Shown here in pieces: positions 33,878 to 43,088 of a stretch of DNA of 64,000 nt. Numbering within the stretch: the first letter of the stretch is position 1; every line of letters starts with the position of its first letter. The position numbers and the translations under genes were made by a program. Location of the stretch: positions 1,352,647 to 1,416,646 of the forward strand of contig JABFRP010000002.1 in assembly GCA_013141115.1 (NCBI GenBank). Reading direction: 5' to 3'. The notes beneath the pieces are model-generated. The model was not told where the DNA came from. It saw only the letters and a list, made by a program, of their open reading frames with translations, and ran no database searches. The DNA is from Ferruginibacter sp. (GTDB lineage: Bacteria > Bacteroidota > Bacteroidia > Chitinophagales > Chitinophagaceae).

Positions 33878-34954
33878 ATGGCAGCCATCTTACGTCAGCA
33901 TGCAGAACAATTGTTTGCACAGGAACTGGAAGAGTTAAAAAAACAGGATAGTGATAAAGTTCCTGTCAACTGGAAATTATCGCCGCAATCCGTTGTTACT
34001 TATTTAATGGGTGGCAAACTTAAAAATGGTTTTGAAGTATCGCCAAAATATATTGGCAACAAACGACTGATGGAAATTGCCGTTGCGACGCTTACCACCG
34101 ACAGGGCTTTGTTATTGTATGGTTTACCCGGTACAGCAAAAAGCTGGGTGAGTGAACATTTGTCTGCTGCCATCAGCGGCGACTCTACATTGGTGGTACA
34201 GGGCACTGCCGGCACCAGCGAAGAATCGATCCGTTACGGATGGAACTATGCCCGCTTACTGGCAGAAGGCCCATCCGAAAAAGCATTGGTGGAAACCCCG
34301 GTAATGAGGGCCATGAAAGATGGTAAGATCGCCAGGATAGAAGAGCTTACAAGAATTGGTGCCGATGTGCAGGACGCATTGATCACCATTCTTTCGGAAA
34401 AATCTTTGCCCATTCCAGAGTTAAACAGCGAAGTGCAATCCGTAAGAGGTTTTAATATTATTGCCACTGCCAATAACAGGGACAAAGGCGTAAATGAATT
34501 AAGCAGTGCTTTAAAGCGTCGTTTTAATACGGTGATACTTCCTGTACCGGATTCTATGGATGAAGAAATTGATATTGTAAAAAGAAGGGTGGAGAGTTAT
34601 GGAAAGATAATGGAATTACCTGCTGAACCGCCAGCCTTGCAGGAGATCAGGAGAATTGTTACCATTTTTAGAGAATTGCGGAATGGTGTAACCGAAGATG
34701 GAAAAACAAAAATAAAAATGCCCAGCGGTACTTTAAGTACAGCGGAAGCCATTTCGGTAGTGAATAATGGTTTGGCCATGGCAGCTTATTTTGGTGATGG
34801 GCAATTAAAGGCAAATGATTTAGCGGCCAGTATTATTGGTACTATAATTAAAGATCCGGTACAGGATAAATTAATATGGCAGGAGTATTTAGAAACGGTG
34901 GTGAAACCAAGAGAAGAGTGGAAAGACATTTACAGGGCGTGCAGAGATCTTTAA
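33878..34954 (+). CDS. MoxR-type AAA+ ATPase
   Basis: The product is 358 aa. AAA+ features appear in order: Walker A LLLYGLPGTAKSWVSEHL, RIEELTRIGADVQDALITILSEK (Walker B region, Glu-Glu, as usual for MoxR), sensor 1 FNIIATANNRDKG, arginine finger ALKRRFNTVILP, and a helical lid with LSTAEAISVVNNGLAMAAYFGDG. MoxR ATPases usually work as chaperone-like remodelers with a VWA partner; here the VWA gene lies 3 kb downstream in the same direction. The stop codon lies within the left inverted repeat that flanks the inserted GxxExxY gene, so its last residues may derive from the insertion. Confidence 0.9.
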   Translation: MAAILRQHAEQLFAQELEELKKQDSDKVPVNWKLSPQSVVTYLMGGKLKNGFEVSPKYIGNKRLMEIAVATLTTDRALLLYGLPGTAKSWVSEHLSAAISGDSTLVVQGTAGTSEESIRYGWNYARLLAEGPSEKALVETPVMRAMKDGKIARIEELTRIGADVQDALITILSEKSLPIPELNSEVQSVRGFNIIATANNRDKGVNELSSALKRRFNTVILPVPDSMDEEIDIVKRRVESYGKIMELPAEPPALQEIRRIVTIFRELRNGVTEDGKTKIKMPSGTLSTAEAISVVNNGLAMAAYFGDGQLKANDLAASIIGTIIKDPVQDKLIWQEYLETVVKPREEWKDIYRACRDL

Positions 34955-35490
34955 CCGCAGAGTTGTTGGAGTTAAAGCACGGAGTTATCTGAGTTCTCTA
35001 AAATTATAAATACATTTTATGATTGAGAATGAAATAACAGAGCGGATTTTAAAATCAGCCTTTAAGGTTCATACAGCGCTGGGGCCAGGTTTATTAGAAT
35101 CATCTTATAAAGAGTGTCTGTCTTATGAAATGAAAAAGCATGGTTTGTTTGTGGAGAAAGAAAAACCAATGCCTTTGATCTATGAGGAAGTAAAATTAGA
35201 CATAGGATATAGGTTAGATTTGTTAGTAAATAATAAAGTAGTAATAGAAATAAAAACTGTAGAATGTTTCAATGATGTTCATCTTGCACAAATACTTACC
35301 TATATGAGATTGGGTAATTGCAAGGTTGGCCTGTTACTAAATTTTAAAGTAGCATCATTAAAGCATGGTATTAAACGAATGATATTATAAAATTTAAAAT
35401 GGAGATTAGATATAGCACAAGTTAAATTTGGGTAATACAAGCAAAACTCCTGAAACTCTGTGTTAAAACCTTCGTTAACTCTGTGGTTAA
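34951..35490. mobile_element. GxxExxY cassette flanked by imperfect inverted repeats
   Basis: The left end (34951-34995) and the right end (35445-35490) are imperfect inverted copies: left TTAACCGCAGAGTT, right read on the other strand TTAACCACAGAGTT, with further matches inward (a GGAGTT-like end in both). Between them lies only the GxxExxY gene. The unit sits exactly between the MoxR and DUF5682 genes, which are otherwise neighbours in one operon. No transposase is present, so movement would need help from elsewhere. A pair of unrelated dispersed repeats is an alternative. Confidence 0.5.
35019..35390 (+). CDS. GxxExxY protein (small nuclease-fold protein)
   Basis: The product is 123 aa. 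The family signature is in KVHTALGPGLLESSYKECLSYEM (GxxExxY). The rest resembles a PD-(D/E)xK nuclease core: GYRLDLLVNNKVVIEIKTVE with the Asp and the Glu-x-Lys pair, then HLAQILTYMRLGNCKVGLLLNF. The cellular role of this widespread Bacteroidota family is unknown. The gene stands between MoxR and DUF5682 and is enclosed by inverted repeats, which suggests it came in as a separate unit and is not part of the surrounding system. Confidence 0.85.
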   Translation: MIENEITERILKSAFKVHTALGPGLLESSYKECLSYEMKKHGLFVEKEKPMPLIYEEVKLDIGYRLDLLVNNKVVIEIKTVECFNDVHLAQILTYMRLGNCKVGLLLNFKVASLKHGIKRMIL

Positions 35491-35491
35491 T

Positions 35492-37895
35492 ATGGCAACA
35501 CACATTCTCGGCATACGGCATCACGGGCCCGGCTCGGCAAAAAATGTAAAAGCATTTTTAGAGCAGGTAAAACCGGATATTGTTTTGGTGGAAGGTCCGC
35601 CGGATGCAGATGCTATTTTACAATGGGCAGACAATAAAGCATTAAAACCACCGGTAGCTATTTTATGTTACCAGCCCGATAATCCGCAGCAATCTTCATT
35701 TTATCCATTTGCAGAATTTTCGCCGGAGTGGCAGGCCATTTTATACGCCAGAAAAAATAATATTCATGTAAGGTTTATGGATCTGCCTGCGGCAAATTCT
35801 TTTGCTATAGAAAATGAAAGAAGAAAAGAAGCCGAGGAAAAAGTAAAGCAAGAACAAAATAAAACAGGTGATACTGAAAATAAAACAGGTGACGATGATA
35901 GTGTTATCATAAAAAATGCTGTACTGGTAAACAAGGAAATGAAGTTGAACGGAGCGTCGCCACTGCAGTCGCATCAAGGCTTCAAAAGCCCGTTTCACAA
36001 AAAAAGTATTTCATCTAATGAAATTATTGATGAAGCAATTGACCTGCCGCTAATTATTAAGTTAGATCCCATTTCTTATTTAGCAAAAGCGGCCGGTTAT
36101 GATGATGGTGAAAAATGGTGGGAACATACTTTTGAACATCGCCAGGATGATGAAGCAGTGTTTGAGGCAGTGAACGAAGCGATGCAGGCATTGCGTGAAA
36201 GCCTTCCTTCCAAAGACGACAAGATAGAACAATTACGTGAAGCCCACATGCGCAAGACCATCAGGCAGGCAGAAAAAGAAATGTTTCAGAACATTGCGGT
36301 TATATGTGGTGCATGGCATGCGCCGGCACTCATCAATATGCCTAAGCAAAAAGAAGATAATGATCTGCTTAAAGGTTTGCCCAAAGTAAAAGTAGAATGT
36401 ACATGGGTACCGTGGACATATAACCGCTTAAGTTTTTACAGTGGTTATGGTGCCGGGATTGCATCGCCGGGATGGTATGAGCATATCTGGAATTTTCCAA
36501 AAGACGATGGAACAAGATGGATGGCCAAGGTGGCCAAACTCTTCCGCAGCAAACAAATGGATACTTCGGTAGCGCATGTTATTGAAGCGGTACGATTGGC
36601 AGAATCGTTGGCTTCGCTACGCAAATTATCTAAAGCCGGTTTAGAAGAATTGAATGAAGCCACGCTGAGTGTTTTGTGCAATGGCGAACCGGTGATGATG
36701 AATTTGTTGCACCATGATTTAATTGTAAGCGACCGAATTGGTGAAGTACCTGATGATATTCCCAAGCCACCATTGCAACTGGATATTGAAAAATTACAAA
36801 AAAAATTACGGCTTCCGCCAACGGCAGATTGGAAAAGATTATATATTAGACCTGAGAAAAGAAAATGATTTAGAAAGAAGTATTTTTTTACATCGTTTAC
36901 AATTGCTGAATATTAAATGGGGGCACAAATCTGATGTATCGGGTAAAGGAACTTTTAAAGAACAATGGCGGCTGCAATGGGATCCTGCATTCTCCATTGA
37001 TATTATTGAAAAAGGAACTTATGGCAATACTACCGAAGAAGCCGCTACCAAATATGTAATTCAGTTAGCAGAAGAAGTAAATGCACTGGCAGATGTTTGC
37101 GCATTGCTTGAAAAGAGTATTCCTGCAGAGTTACCCATAGCTGTTGCATCACTCATTCACCAGGTTAACAATCTTGCGGCTGCAAGTGGCGATGTGATAC
37201 AGTTGATGGAAGTGATACCTAACCTGGTAAATGTTAGCCGCTATGGAAGTGTTAGAAAAACAGATGCTGACCTTGTGATGGGTATTGTGGATAGTATGAT
37301 CACCCGTATCTGCATCAGCTTACCTGCTGCATGCACAGGTATTAACGAAGATGCTGCCGATCATTTGCTGGAACTGTTTGCAAAAATGAATGATGCAGTA
37401 AATATTTTACAACAAAAAGACATTAGTGAACAATGGCAGCAAACATTAACTTTTGTTGCTGCCGGAAAAAATGCGGCGCCGGTTATTGCTGGCTATGCCA
37501 CAAGATTGCTGGCCGATTATAAATTAATTGTTGGTGATGAATTAGTGAAAGCATTTTATTATGCCATGTCGGCCGCTACTGCGCCGGGCATTGCTGCGGC
37601 CTGGCTGGAGGGATTTTTAAAAGGCAGTGGCACCATTTTATTAATTGATAATGATTTGTGGGCTGTGGTAAATAATTGGGTAGAGCAATTAGATGAAGAA
37701 GTATTTACACAAGTGCTGCCTTTGTTGCGAAGAACATTTTCTAACTTTTCTAAACCGGAAAGAAGAAAATTGGGAGAAAAGGTAAAATCAGGAGGTGTGA
37801 GTGGCAATGTATTGCAAAAGCTGGCAACAGATATTGATAGCGAAAGAGCGAGGCAGGGAATTGATGTGGTGATGAAAATGATGGGATACCCCTAA
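35492..37895 (+). CDS. DUF5682 family protein, frameshifted
   Basis: The first frame (ATG at 35492 to 36868) encodes the N-terminal part: HILGIRHHGPGSAKNVKAFLEQ, IVLVEGPPDADAIL, and VICGAWHAPALINM, a pattern loosely like TraB/EreA-type His-Glu enzymes (inference). It ends with non-family residues after LRLPPTADWK. The second frame continues as DYILDLRKENDLERSIFLHRLQLL and runs to 37895, the usual helical C-terminal half. Skipping one A in AAAA at 36833-36836 joins them into about 800 aa, the normal DUF5682 length. A Lys/Glu/Asp-rich, probably unstructured insert lies near residues 110-180. The function is unknown; the gene belongs to the MoxR/VWA cluster. Confidence 0.75.
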
Positions 37896-37965
37896 ATCCC
37901 CTAAAGGCAACTTGGCATCCTGATAATAGTATCCTTCTTTTAAAAAAGTAACGAATAAATTACTG

Positions 37966-39105
37966 ATGAGCAGCGAACAACACATACGTAAATGGCGATT
38001 GATATTAGGTGGTGAGCAAAGGGATGGCACACAGTTTCCGCTTAATCCGCATGATATACAATTAGACAAAACCTTATCGGCTTTGTATGATGGGGAAAGG
38101 CAGGCAGGGCTTGGCGCCTCATCGCCTAATGTAAGCAGGTGGCTGGGTGATATCCGTACTTTTTTTCCTAATACTGTGGTGCAGGTAATGCAGAAAGATG
38201 CATTAAAAAGATTGAACCTTACACAAATGTTGTTTGAAAAAGAGATGCTGGAAAATATAGAAGCCGATGTGCATTTGGTAGCAACATTAATGACGCTGAG
38301 CCATGTTATTCCTGATAAAACAAAAGATACCGCAAGACAAGTAGTGCGAAAAGTGGTGGATGAATTAATTAAAAAATTAGCACAACCTACACAACAAGCC
38401 ATTGTAGGTAGTTTAAATCGCTCGGCCCGAAACCGCAGGCCCAGGCACAATGAAATTAATTGGAACCTTACTATTCAAAAAAACTTAAAACATTATCAGC
38501 CCGAATACAAAACTATTATTCCCGAAATAAAAATTGGTTATGGCAGAAAAAGAAGTTCGTTAAAAGATGTGGTATTGTGTTTAGATCAAAGTGGTTCAAT
38601 GGGAACATCTGTAGTGTACTCCGGAATTTTTGGTTCTGTAATGGCATCTATTCCTGCGATTAAAACCAAGATGGTGGTGTTTGATATTGCTGTTGTGGAT
38701 TTAACAGAAGAGTTAACTGATCCTGTTGAATTATTATTTGGTGTACAACTCGGTGGTGGCACCGATATTAATGCAGCGTTGAAATATTGCCAACAGATCA
38801 TCACTAAACCATTAGATACCGTGTTGGTTTTAATTACCGACTTATACGAAGGTGGCGACGAACAGGGCATGCGAAAAAAAGCCGCAGAATTAACTGCCGC
38901 CGGTGTACAGGTAATTGTTTTACTGGCACTGAATGATGATGGGGCTCCTGCTTATGATCATGGCAACGCACAATATTTTTCTAATTTAGGTATTCCGGTT
39001 TTTGCCTGTACACCAGATAAATTTCCTGATTTAATGGCAGCGGCATTAAGTAAACAGGATATTGGTATTTGGGCGGCAAAGGAAGATTTGGTACTGAAAA
39101 AATAA
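37966..39105 (+). CDS. VWA domain-containing protein (MoxR partner)
   Basis: The product is 379 aa. The N-terminal half is helical (WRLILGGEQRDGTQFPLN...), rich in basic residues before the VWA domain (SLNRSARNRRPRHNEINWN). The VWA domain starts near residue 200 with the MIDAS motif VVLCLDQSGSMGTS, then GGGTDINAALKYC (MIDAS Thr) and VLVLITDLYEGGD (MIDAS Asp). The metal site is complete, so it can bind a partner in a metal-dependent way. The partner is most likely the MoxR ATPase in the same cluster. It lies 70 bp after DUF5682, where a CCCCTAAATCCCCTAAAGG-like repeat remnant is seen, and 7 bp before DUF4132. Confidence 0.9.
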   Translation: MSSEQHIRKWRLILGGEQRDGTQFPLNPHDIQLDKTLSALYDGERQAGLGASSPNVSRWLGDIRTFFPNTVVQVMQKDALKRLNLTQMLFEKEMLENIEADVHLVATLMTLSHVIPDKTKDTARQVVRKVVDELIKKLAQPTQQAIVGSLNRSARNRRPRHNEINWNLTIQKNLKHYQPEYKTIIPEIKIGYGRKRSSLKDVVLCLDQSGSMGTSVVYSGIFGSVMASIPAIKTKMVVFDIAVVDLTEELTDPVELLFGVQLGGGTDINAALKYCQQIITKPLDTVLVLITDLYEGGDEQGMRKKAAELTAAGVQVIVLLALNDDGAPAYDHGNAQYFSNLGIPVFACTPDKFPDLMAAALSKQDIGIWAAKEDLVLKK

Positions 39106-39112
39106 AATTATT

Positions 39113-42064
39113 ATGGCATTTACAATTGAAGAAATTGAAAAAGCGCTGGTAACAGAAAATCCGGAGTGGCAATTACATTTTCCGGTAAATACCGGGTTAC
39201 AGCAAAGTATAAATTACCCGATAATAACCGATTACCTCACCGGAAAATCTTCATCTCTTAATGGCCTGCAACACGATGATAAAATTTATTTTTGGGGCGT
39301 ACTTACTAATCTGCTGCAAGATATTGAGCATATTTCTGCTAAAGAAATGCTATTGCTGGATGTAATTTATCACCCGCTACTTTTTCCATTTATTAATTTC
39401 AATCATTGGTTATTGCTTAATATTTTTAAAAAGCAAACGAGCAGCGCTTTTCAGGCTGCAGTTCTGCAATTTAAAAAACAAGGGATGAATGATGATGCCA
39501 TTTTCCAGTTGTTGGTTTTCAATTTCAGGTATGGTCAGGAAAGTGACAACCCAACTATTCCGGAGCCGATGAAGTTGTTCTTAATAAATTACATTAAAGC
39601 AAGCAAAAATTTAATTTACCCTTCTAATAATATATATGGGTGGAATACGGAGTGGAGTATGTTTTATTTTAAATTATTGGAAGAAGCTAAACCGGAGTTT
39701 ACTACTGAATATATTTTAAGTAGCCTGCGCTCTGACAGAAATAATCCTATCCTCTTTTTTTCTGAATACAAGGTCGGTAAATACCTGCAGGAAATTATTG
39801 CATCCCTGCATGATTATAAAAATGCCGACCTGCAAACTATACAGGTAAAATTTGCATCTGCTCTAATTCTTTATGAAAATGACAATCAAAAATATCAGGG
39901 CCTTGCACAAGAGTTAGCAGCAGTTTACCTGGATGTATATAGTAAAAAATCGGGGCAGCAAAGCTGGGAATCGGGATACCATATCAAAACTTTTGAAAAC
40001 ACCGATCTTAGTTATATGGGGTATAGCTCCTGTGCTTTGCACTTATTATTTTTGTTTGATAAGGCAACTGCTATACAAAAACTAAATGATTGGATGCAGT
40101 TAAAGACATACGTTCACTTAAATACGGTGCAACTAATTTACCATCATCTTAAAGAGGAGGCATTTTTTTATTACGAACAAATATTAAAAAGTGATGCATC
40201 AAAAGCCGGCATTGAATACTTTCGGCAATTTATTGAGTTTATTTCCAAACGTTTTGAAGCTGCTAAATATTTGCCTGTGGTGTGGCAGCTTATTAGCAGT
40301 AAATCTAAACCGCTAAGGGAATTTGTGGCTACTGTTATTGCCAATAACGACAACAATGCCGAAGGCAAGGCTATTGATTTGCTCGAACACAAAAACTCCG
40401 AAACAAGGCAAACTGCTGCTATAATACTCAGTCATATATCCACACCGGAAGCCAAAGCTGCTATTATGAAAGTATTAAACACTGAAAGTAACGACAACGC
40501 AAGGGATATTTTATTACAAACCGTTGCCGATAATTTACCCACGGCTGCAAGCATAGGTTTTATAGAAGATATGGTTGCCGCTGCTAAAAAACGTGGCAAA
40601 TTAAACAAGCCTGTTGAAGCATGGTTAGATGAAACAACATTGCCTTCTTTATTTTATACTACCGGCGTAGCATTAACGGTTGATGAAATAAGATTTTTGT
40701 TTTATCGCATGAGCCGCATTAAAGAAATGCGAAGCGATATGGAAGCAAAGTATCTTTTACAATTTATAGATAAAGACCGCAGTAGTGATTTTGCAATCGC
40801 TATTATTAAAGCGTATATCGACAAAGGCGCAAAGCCTGAATATAAATACCTTATGGCACTGGCTGCACTATTGGGTAACGAAGTTGTGGTAGATAAGATA
40901 AGAATAACAACCAATAAATGGATAGAAGAGAACCGTTATAAAATGGCGGAGCATGGTGTTGGTGCATTAGCATTACAAGGCAGCGATAAAGCTTTACGCT
41001 GGGTGGAATGGTACAGCCGTAAATACAAAAGTAAAAAAGCCAATGTAGGCACAGCTGCACTGGTAGCGCTGGAAACCGCTGCTGAAGAGTTAGGCATTAC
41101 CATTCACGAATTGGGCGACCGTGTAGTACCCGATTTTGGCTTTGATGGTTTATTTAAACATTTTATTGTTGATGGTGATGAGTACCGTGCCTTTATTGAC
41201 AGTAAATTTAAAATTGCTTTTTTTAATGAGGATTATAAAAAGCTAAAAGCTATCCCTGCTGCTGCACCTGCGGAGTTAAAAGATGAATTTAAAAATATCA
41301 GTAAAGAAGTAAGAGATATTGTAAAATCACAATCATCCAGGCTGGAGTATTATTTAATTATTCAGCGTAAATGGAATAAGGAGCAATGGGAAAAATTCTT
41401 TTTACAAAACCCGGTAATTTTTATTTATGCTACTAAATTATTGTGGGGTGTTTATGATAGCGATGGCAATTTGATACAAACTTTTATGTGCAGTGAAGAT
41501 GCCAGTTTACTTAATGCAGCAAATGATGAAGTAACAATTGATGACAATAGTTGTATTGGAATTGTACACCCATCACAACTAAATAAAACTTTATTACAAG
41601 AATGGAAGCAGGTATTTTTTGATGCTTCGGTAGATGCCATTTTTCCGCAGTTAGATAGAAAAATGCCCGACCTAAAAGATATCGATCTTTCAAAAGCTAT
41701 CATCAAAAAATTTGAGGGTAAGCAAATGCAGGTTGGTTCAATCCGCAGTACCCTGGAAAAATATGGCTGGCATAAAGGGCCCACCGGCGATGGTGGTATG
41801 CTGGAATCGTTTAACCTTTTATATTTTGAAAAAAAGATAGAAGCCATCATGGAAGTGGAAGGAGTTGGTGCAGGCTTTGGCTGGGGAATGGATGAGAAAT
41901 TACGCCGTTTGTATGTTATTGATAAAACAAAAGTTACCAGCCGTTGGGGTGTTTATATCAAAGATGATAGTGATGAAAAATTAATACCATTAAAAGATGT
42001 TCCCACAATTTTTTTAAGCGAAATGCTGGCTGCGGTGGAAAACATTAAAGCGGTTGAGAAATGA
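39113..42064 (+). CDS. DUF4132 protein with helical-repeat N-terminal region
   Basis: The product is 983 aa, cytoplasmic. Residues 1-620 are helical and include HEAT-like repeats (LREFVATVIANNDNNAEGKAI, RQTAAIILSHISTPEAKAAI). From about 700 the DUF4132 domain is recognisable: WEKFFLQNPVIFIYATKLLWGVYD, IGIVHPSQL, RSTLEKYGWHKGPTGDGGMLESF and GAGFGWGMDEKLRRLYVID. The domain's function is not known. It closes the SWIM-to-VWA cluster, 7 bp after the VWA gene and 4 bp from the convergent GH43 gene. The repeats suggest a scaffold or substrate-binding role for the MoxR/VWA complex. Confidence 0.85.
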   Translation: MAFTIEEIEKALVTENPEWQLHFPVNTGLQQSINYPIITDYLTGKSSSLNGLQHDDKIYFWGVLTNLLQDIEHISAKEMLLLDVIYHPLLFPFINFNHWLLLNIFKKQTSSAFQAAVLQFKKQGMNDDAIFQLLVFNFRYGQESDNPTIPEPMKLFLINYIKASKNLIYPSNNIYGWNTEWSMFYFKLLEEAKPEFTTEYILSSLRSDRNNPILFFSEYKVGKYLQEIIASLHDYKNADLQTIQVKFASALILYENDNQKYQGLAQELAAVYLDVYSKKSGQQSWESGYHIKTFENTDLSYMGYSSCALHLLFLFDKATAIQKLNDWMQLKTYVHLNTVQLIYHHLKEEAFFYYEQILKSDASKAGIEYFRQFIEFISKRFEAAKYLPVVWQLISSKSKPLREFVATVIANNDNNAEGKAIDLLEHKNSETRQTAAIILSHISTPEAKAAIMKVLNTESNDNARDILLQTVADNLPTAASIGFIEDMVAAAKKRGKLNKPVEAWLDETTLPSLFYTTGVALTVDEIRFLFYRMSRIKEMRSDMEAKYLLQFIDKDRSSDFAIAIIKAYIDKGAKPEYKYLMALAALLGNEVVVDKIRITTNKWIEENRYKMAEHGVGALALQGSDKALRWVEWYSRKYKSKKANVGTAALVALETAAEELGITIHELGDRVVPDFGFDGLFKHFIVDGDEYRAFIDSKFKIAFFNEDYKKLKAIPAAAPAELKDEFKNISKEVRDIVKSQSSRLEYYLIIQRKWNKEQWEKFFLQNPVIFIYATKLLWGVYDSDGNLIQTFMCSEDASLLNAANDEVTIDDNSCIGIVHPSQLNKTLLQEWKQVFFDASVDAIFPQLDRKMPDLKDIDLSKAIIKKFEGKQMQVGSIRSTLEKYGWHKGPTGDGGMLESFNLLYFEKKIEAIMEVEGVGAGFGWGMDEKLRRLYVIDKTKVTSRWGVYIKDDSDEKLIPLKDVPTIFLSEMLAAVENIKAVEK

Positions 42065-42068
42065 TTTT

Positions 42069-43073
42069 TTAAAGTTTAATGATCATTGGCCAATCATTTT
42101 CCCAATGCAGTTTTTCTATTCTCAGTTTTGATCTGCCACTATCTTTGGCATCATACGCATGAAAAACTAAATAATCAACGCCATCAAAACTGGCTACGGC
42201 ATTATGGCCCACACCATACCAGTTGCTATCGCCTTGTAATAAAATGGTGCCTCCGCCTTTGGCCATATCCATTCCATCTTTATCTATAAAGGGCCCTGTA
42301 ATTTTTTTTGATTTGCCCACTATCATTTTATAAGTACTCTTTACGCCCTTGCAGCAATAATCGATAGAAGCAAATAAATAATAGTAATCATTTTTATAAA
42401 AGATAAACGGCGCTTCAATAGCATTACCACCGGCATCTTTAGGGTTATCATCTACCGAAGGTGGATTATCTGAAGAGGTTACTTTTTTTCTACTTGCAAT
42501 TGTAGGCAGGTTGATAGAATCGCCAACAATATGCAACCTGTCTTTTTGTAGCTTTATTTGTTTCAATCCATCCCAAAAAGATCCGAATGTCATCCATGCA
42601 TTGCCTTTTTTATCACTGATGATATTGGGATCGATGGCATTCCAGTTTGTTTTACCGGGATAAGATTGAATGACTTTACCATGATCCATCCATTTATAAT
42701 CGGGTGAAGATGGATGCAATGTTTTATTGGTAGCTACACCAATGCAGGAGGTATTTTTTCCAAAAGCAGATACAGAATAATACAAAAAATATAAACCATT
42801 GTGATAAGAAATATCCGGCGCCCAGATATGATTTTTAAAACCCGGCACCGCTTGTACTGCCCAGGGCAAAGTATCAAAAACCGGTTTTTCTCTTTTCCAT
42901 TCTTTCATATTTACAGAAGACCAAACACTGATGCCCCTTCCGGTGCAAAAAATATAATACACACTATCCTGTTTAATGATCACAGGATCATGTACAGAAA
43001 TATTGGATTGGTATTGCTGTGCAAAAAGAGTACAACAACAAAGTAACAGTGCTATAAATATGCTTGTTCTCAT
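42069..43073 (-). CDS. GH43 arabinan endo-1,5-alpha-L-arabinosidase-like enzyme
   Basis: The product is 334 aa with a signal peptide ending in TLFAQQ, so secreted. The five-bladed GH43 fold is seen through its three acidic residues: HDPVIIKQDSVYYIF (base Asp), WNAIDPNIISDKKG (second Asp), and AIEAPFIFYKNDYYYLF (acid Glu). WAPDISYHNGLYFLYYS and the His in GVGHNAVASFDG are typical for endo-arabinanases. It is the last gene of the minus-strand arabinan locus, 15 bp after a GH51 gene. It would cut alpha-1,5-arabinan chains into oligosaccharides for SusCD uptake or further trimming. Confidence 0.88.
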   Translation of the reverse strand: MRTSIFIALLLCCCTLFAQQYQSNISVHDPVIIKQDSVYYIFCTGRGISVWSSVNMKEWKREKPVFDTLPWAVQAVPGFKNHIWAPDISYHNGLYFLYYSVSAFGKNTSCIGVATNKTLHPSSPDYKWMDHGKVIQSYPGKTNWNAIDPNIISDKKGNAWMTFGSFWDGLKQIKLQKDRLHIVGDSINLPTIASRKKVTSSDNPPSVDDNPKDAGGNAIEAPFIFYKNDYYYLFASIDYCCKGVKSTYKMIVGKSKKITGPFIDKDGMDMAKGGGTILLQGDSNWYGVGHNAVASFDGVDYLVFHAYDAKDSGRSKLRIEKLHWENDWPMIIKL

Positions 43074-43088
43074 GTTGCTGTAATTAAG

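Noticed and set aside
35940..36000. CACTGCAGTC-like palindrome in the DUF5682 gene as another inserted repeat
   Set aside because: It falls in a low-complexity linker where insertion cannot be told from drift, and its sequence does not match the other hairpin repeats.
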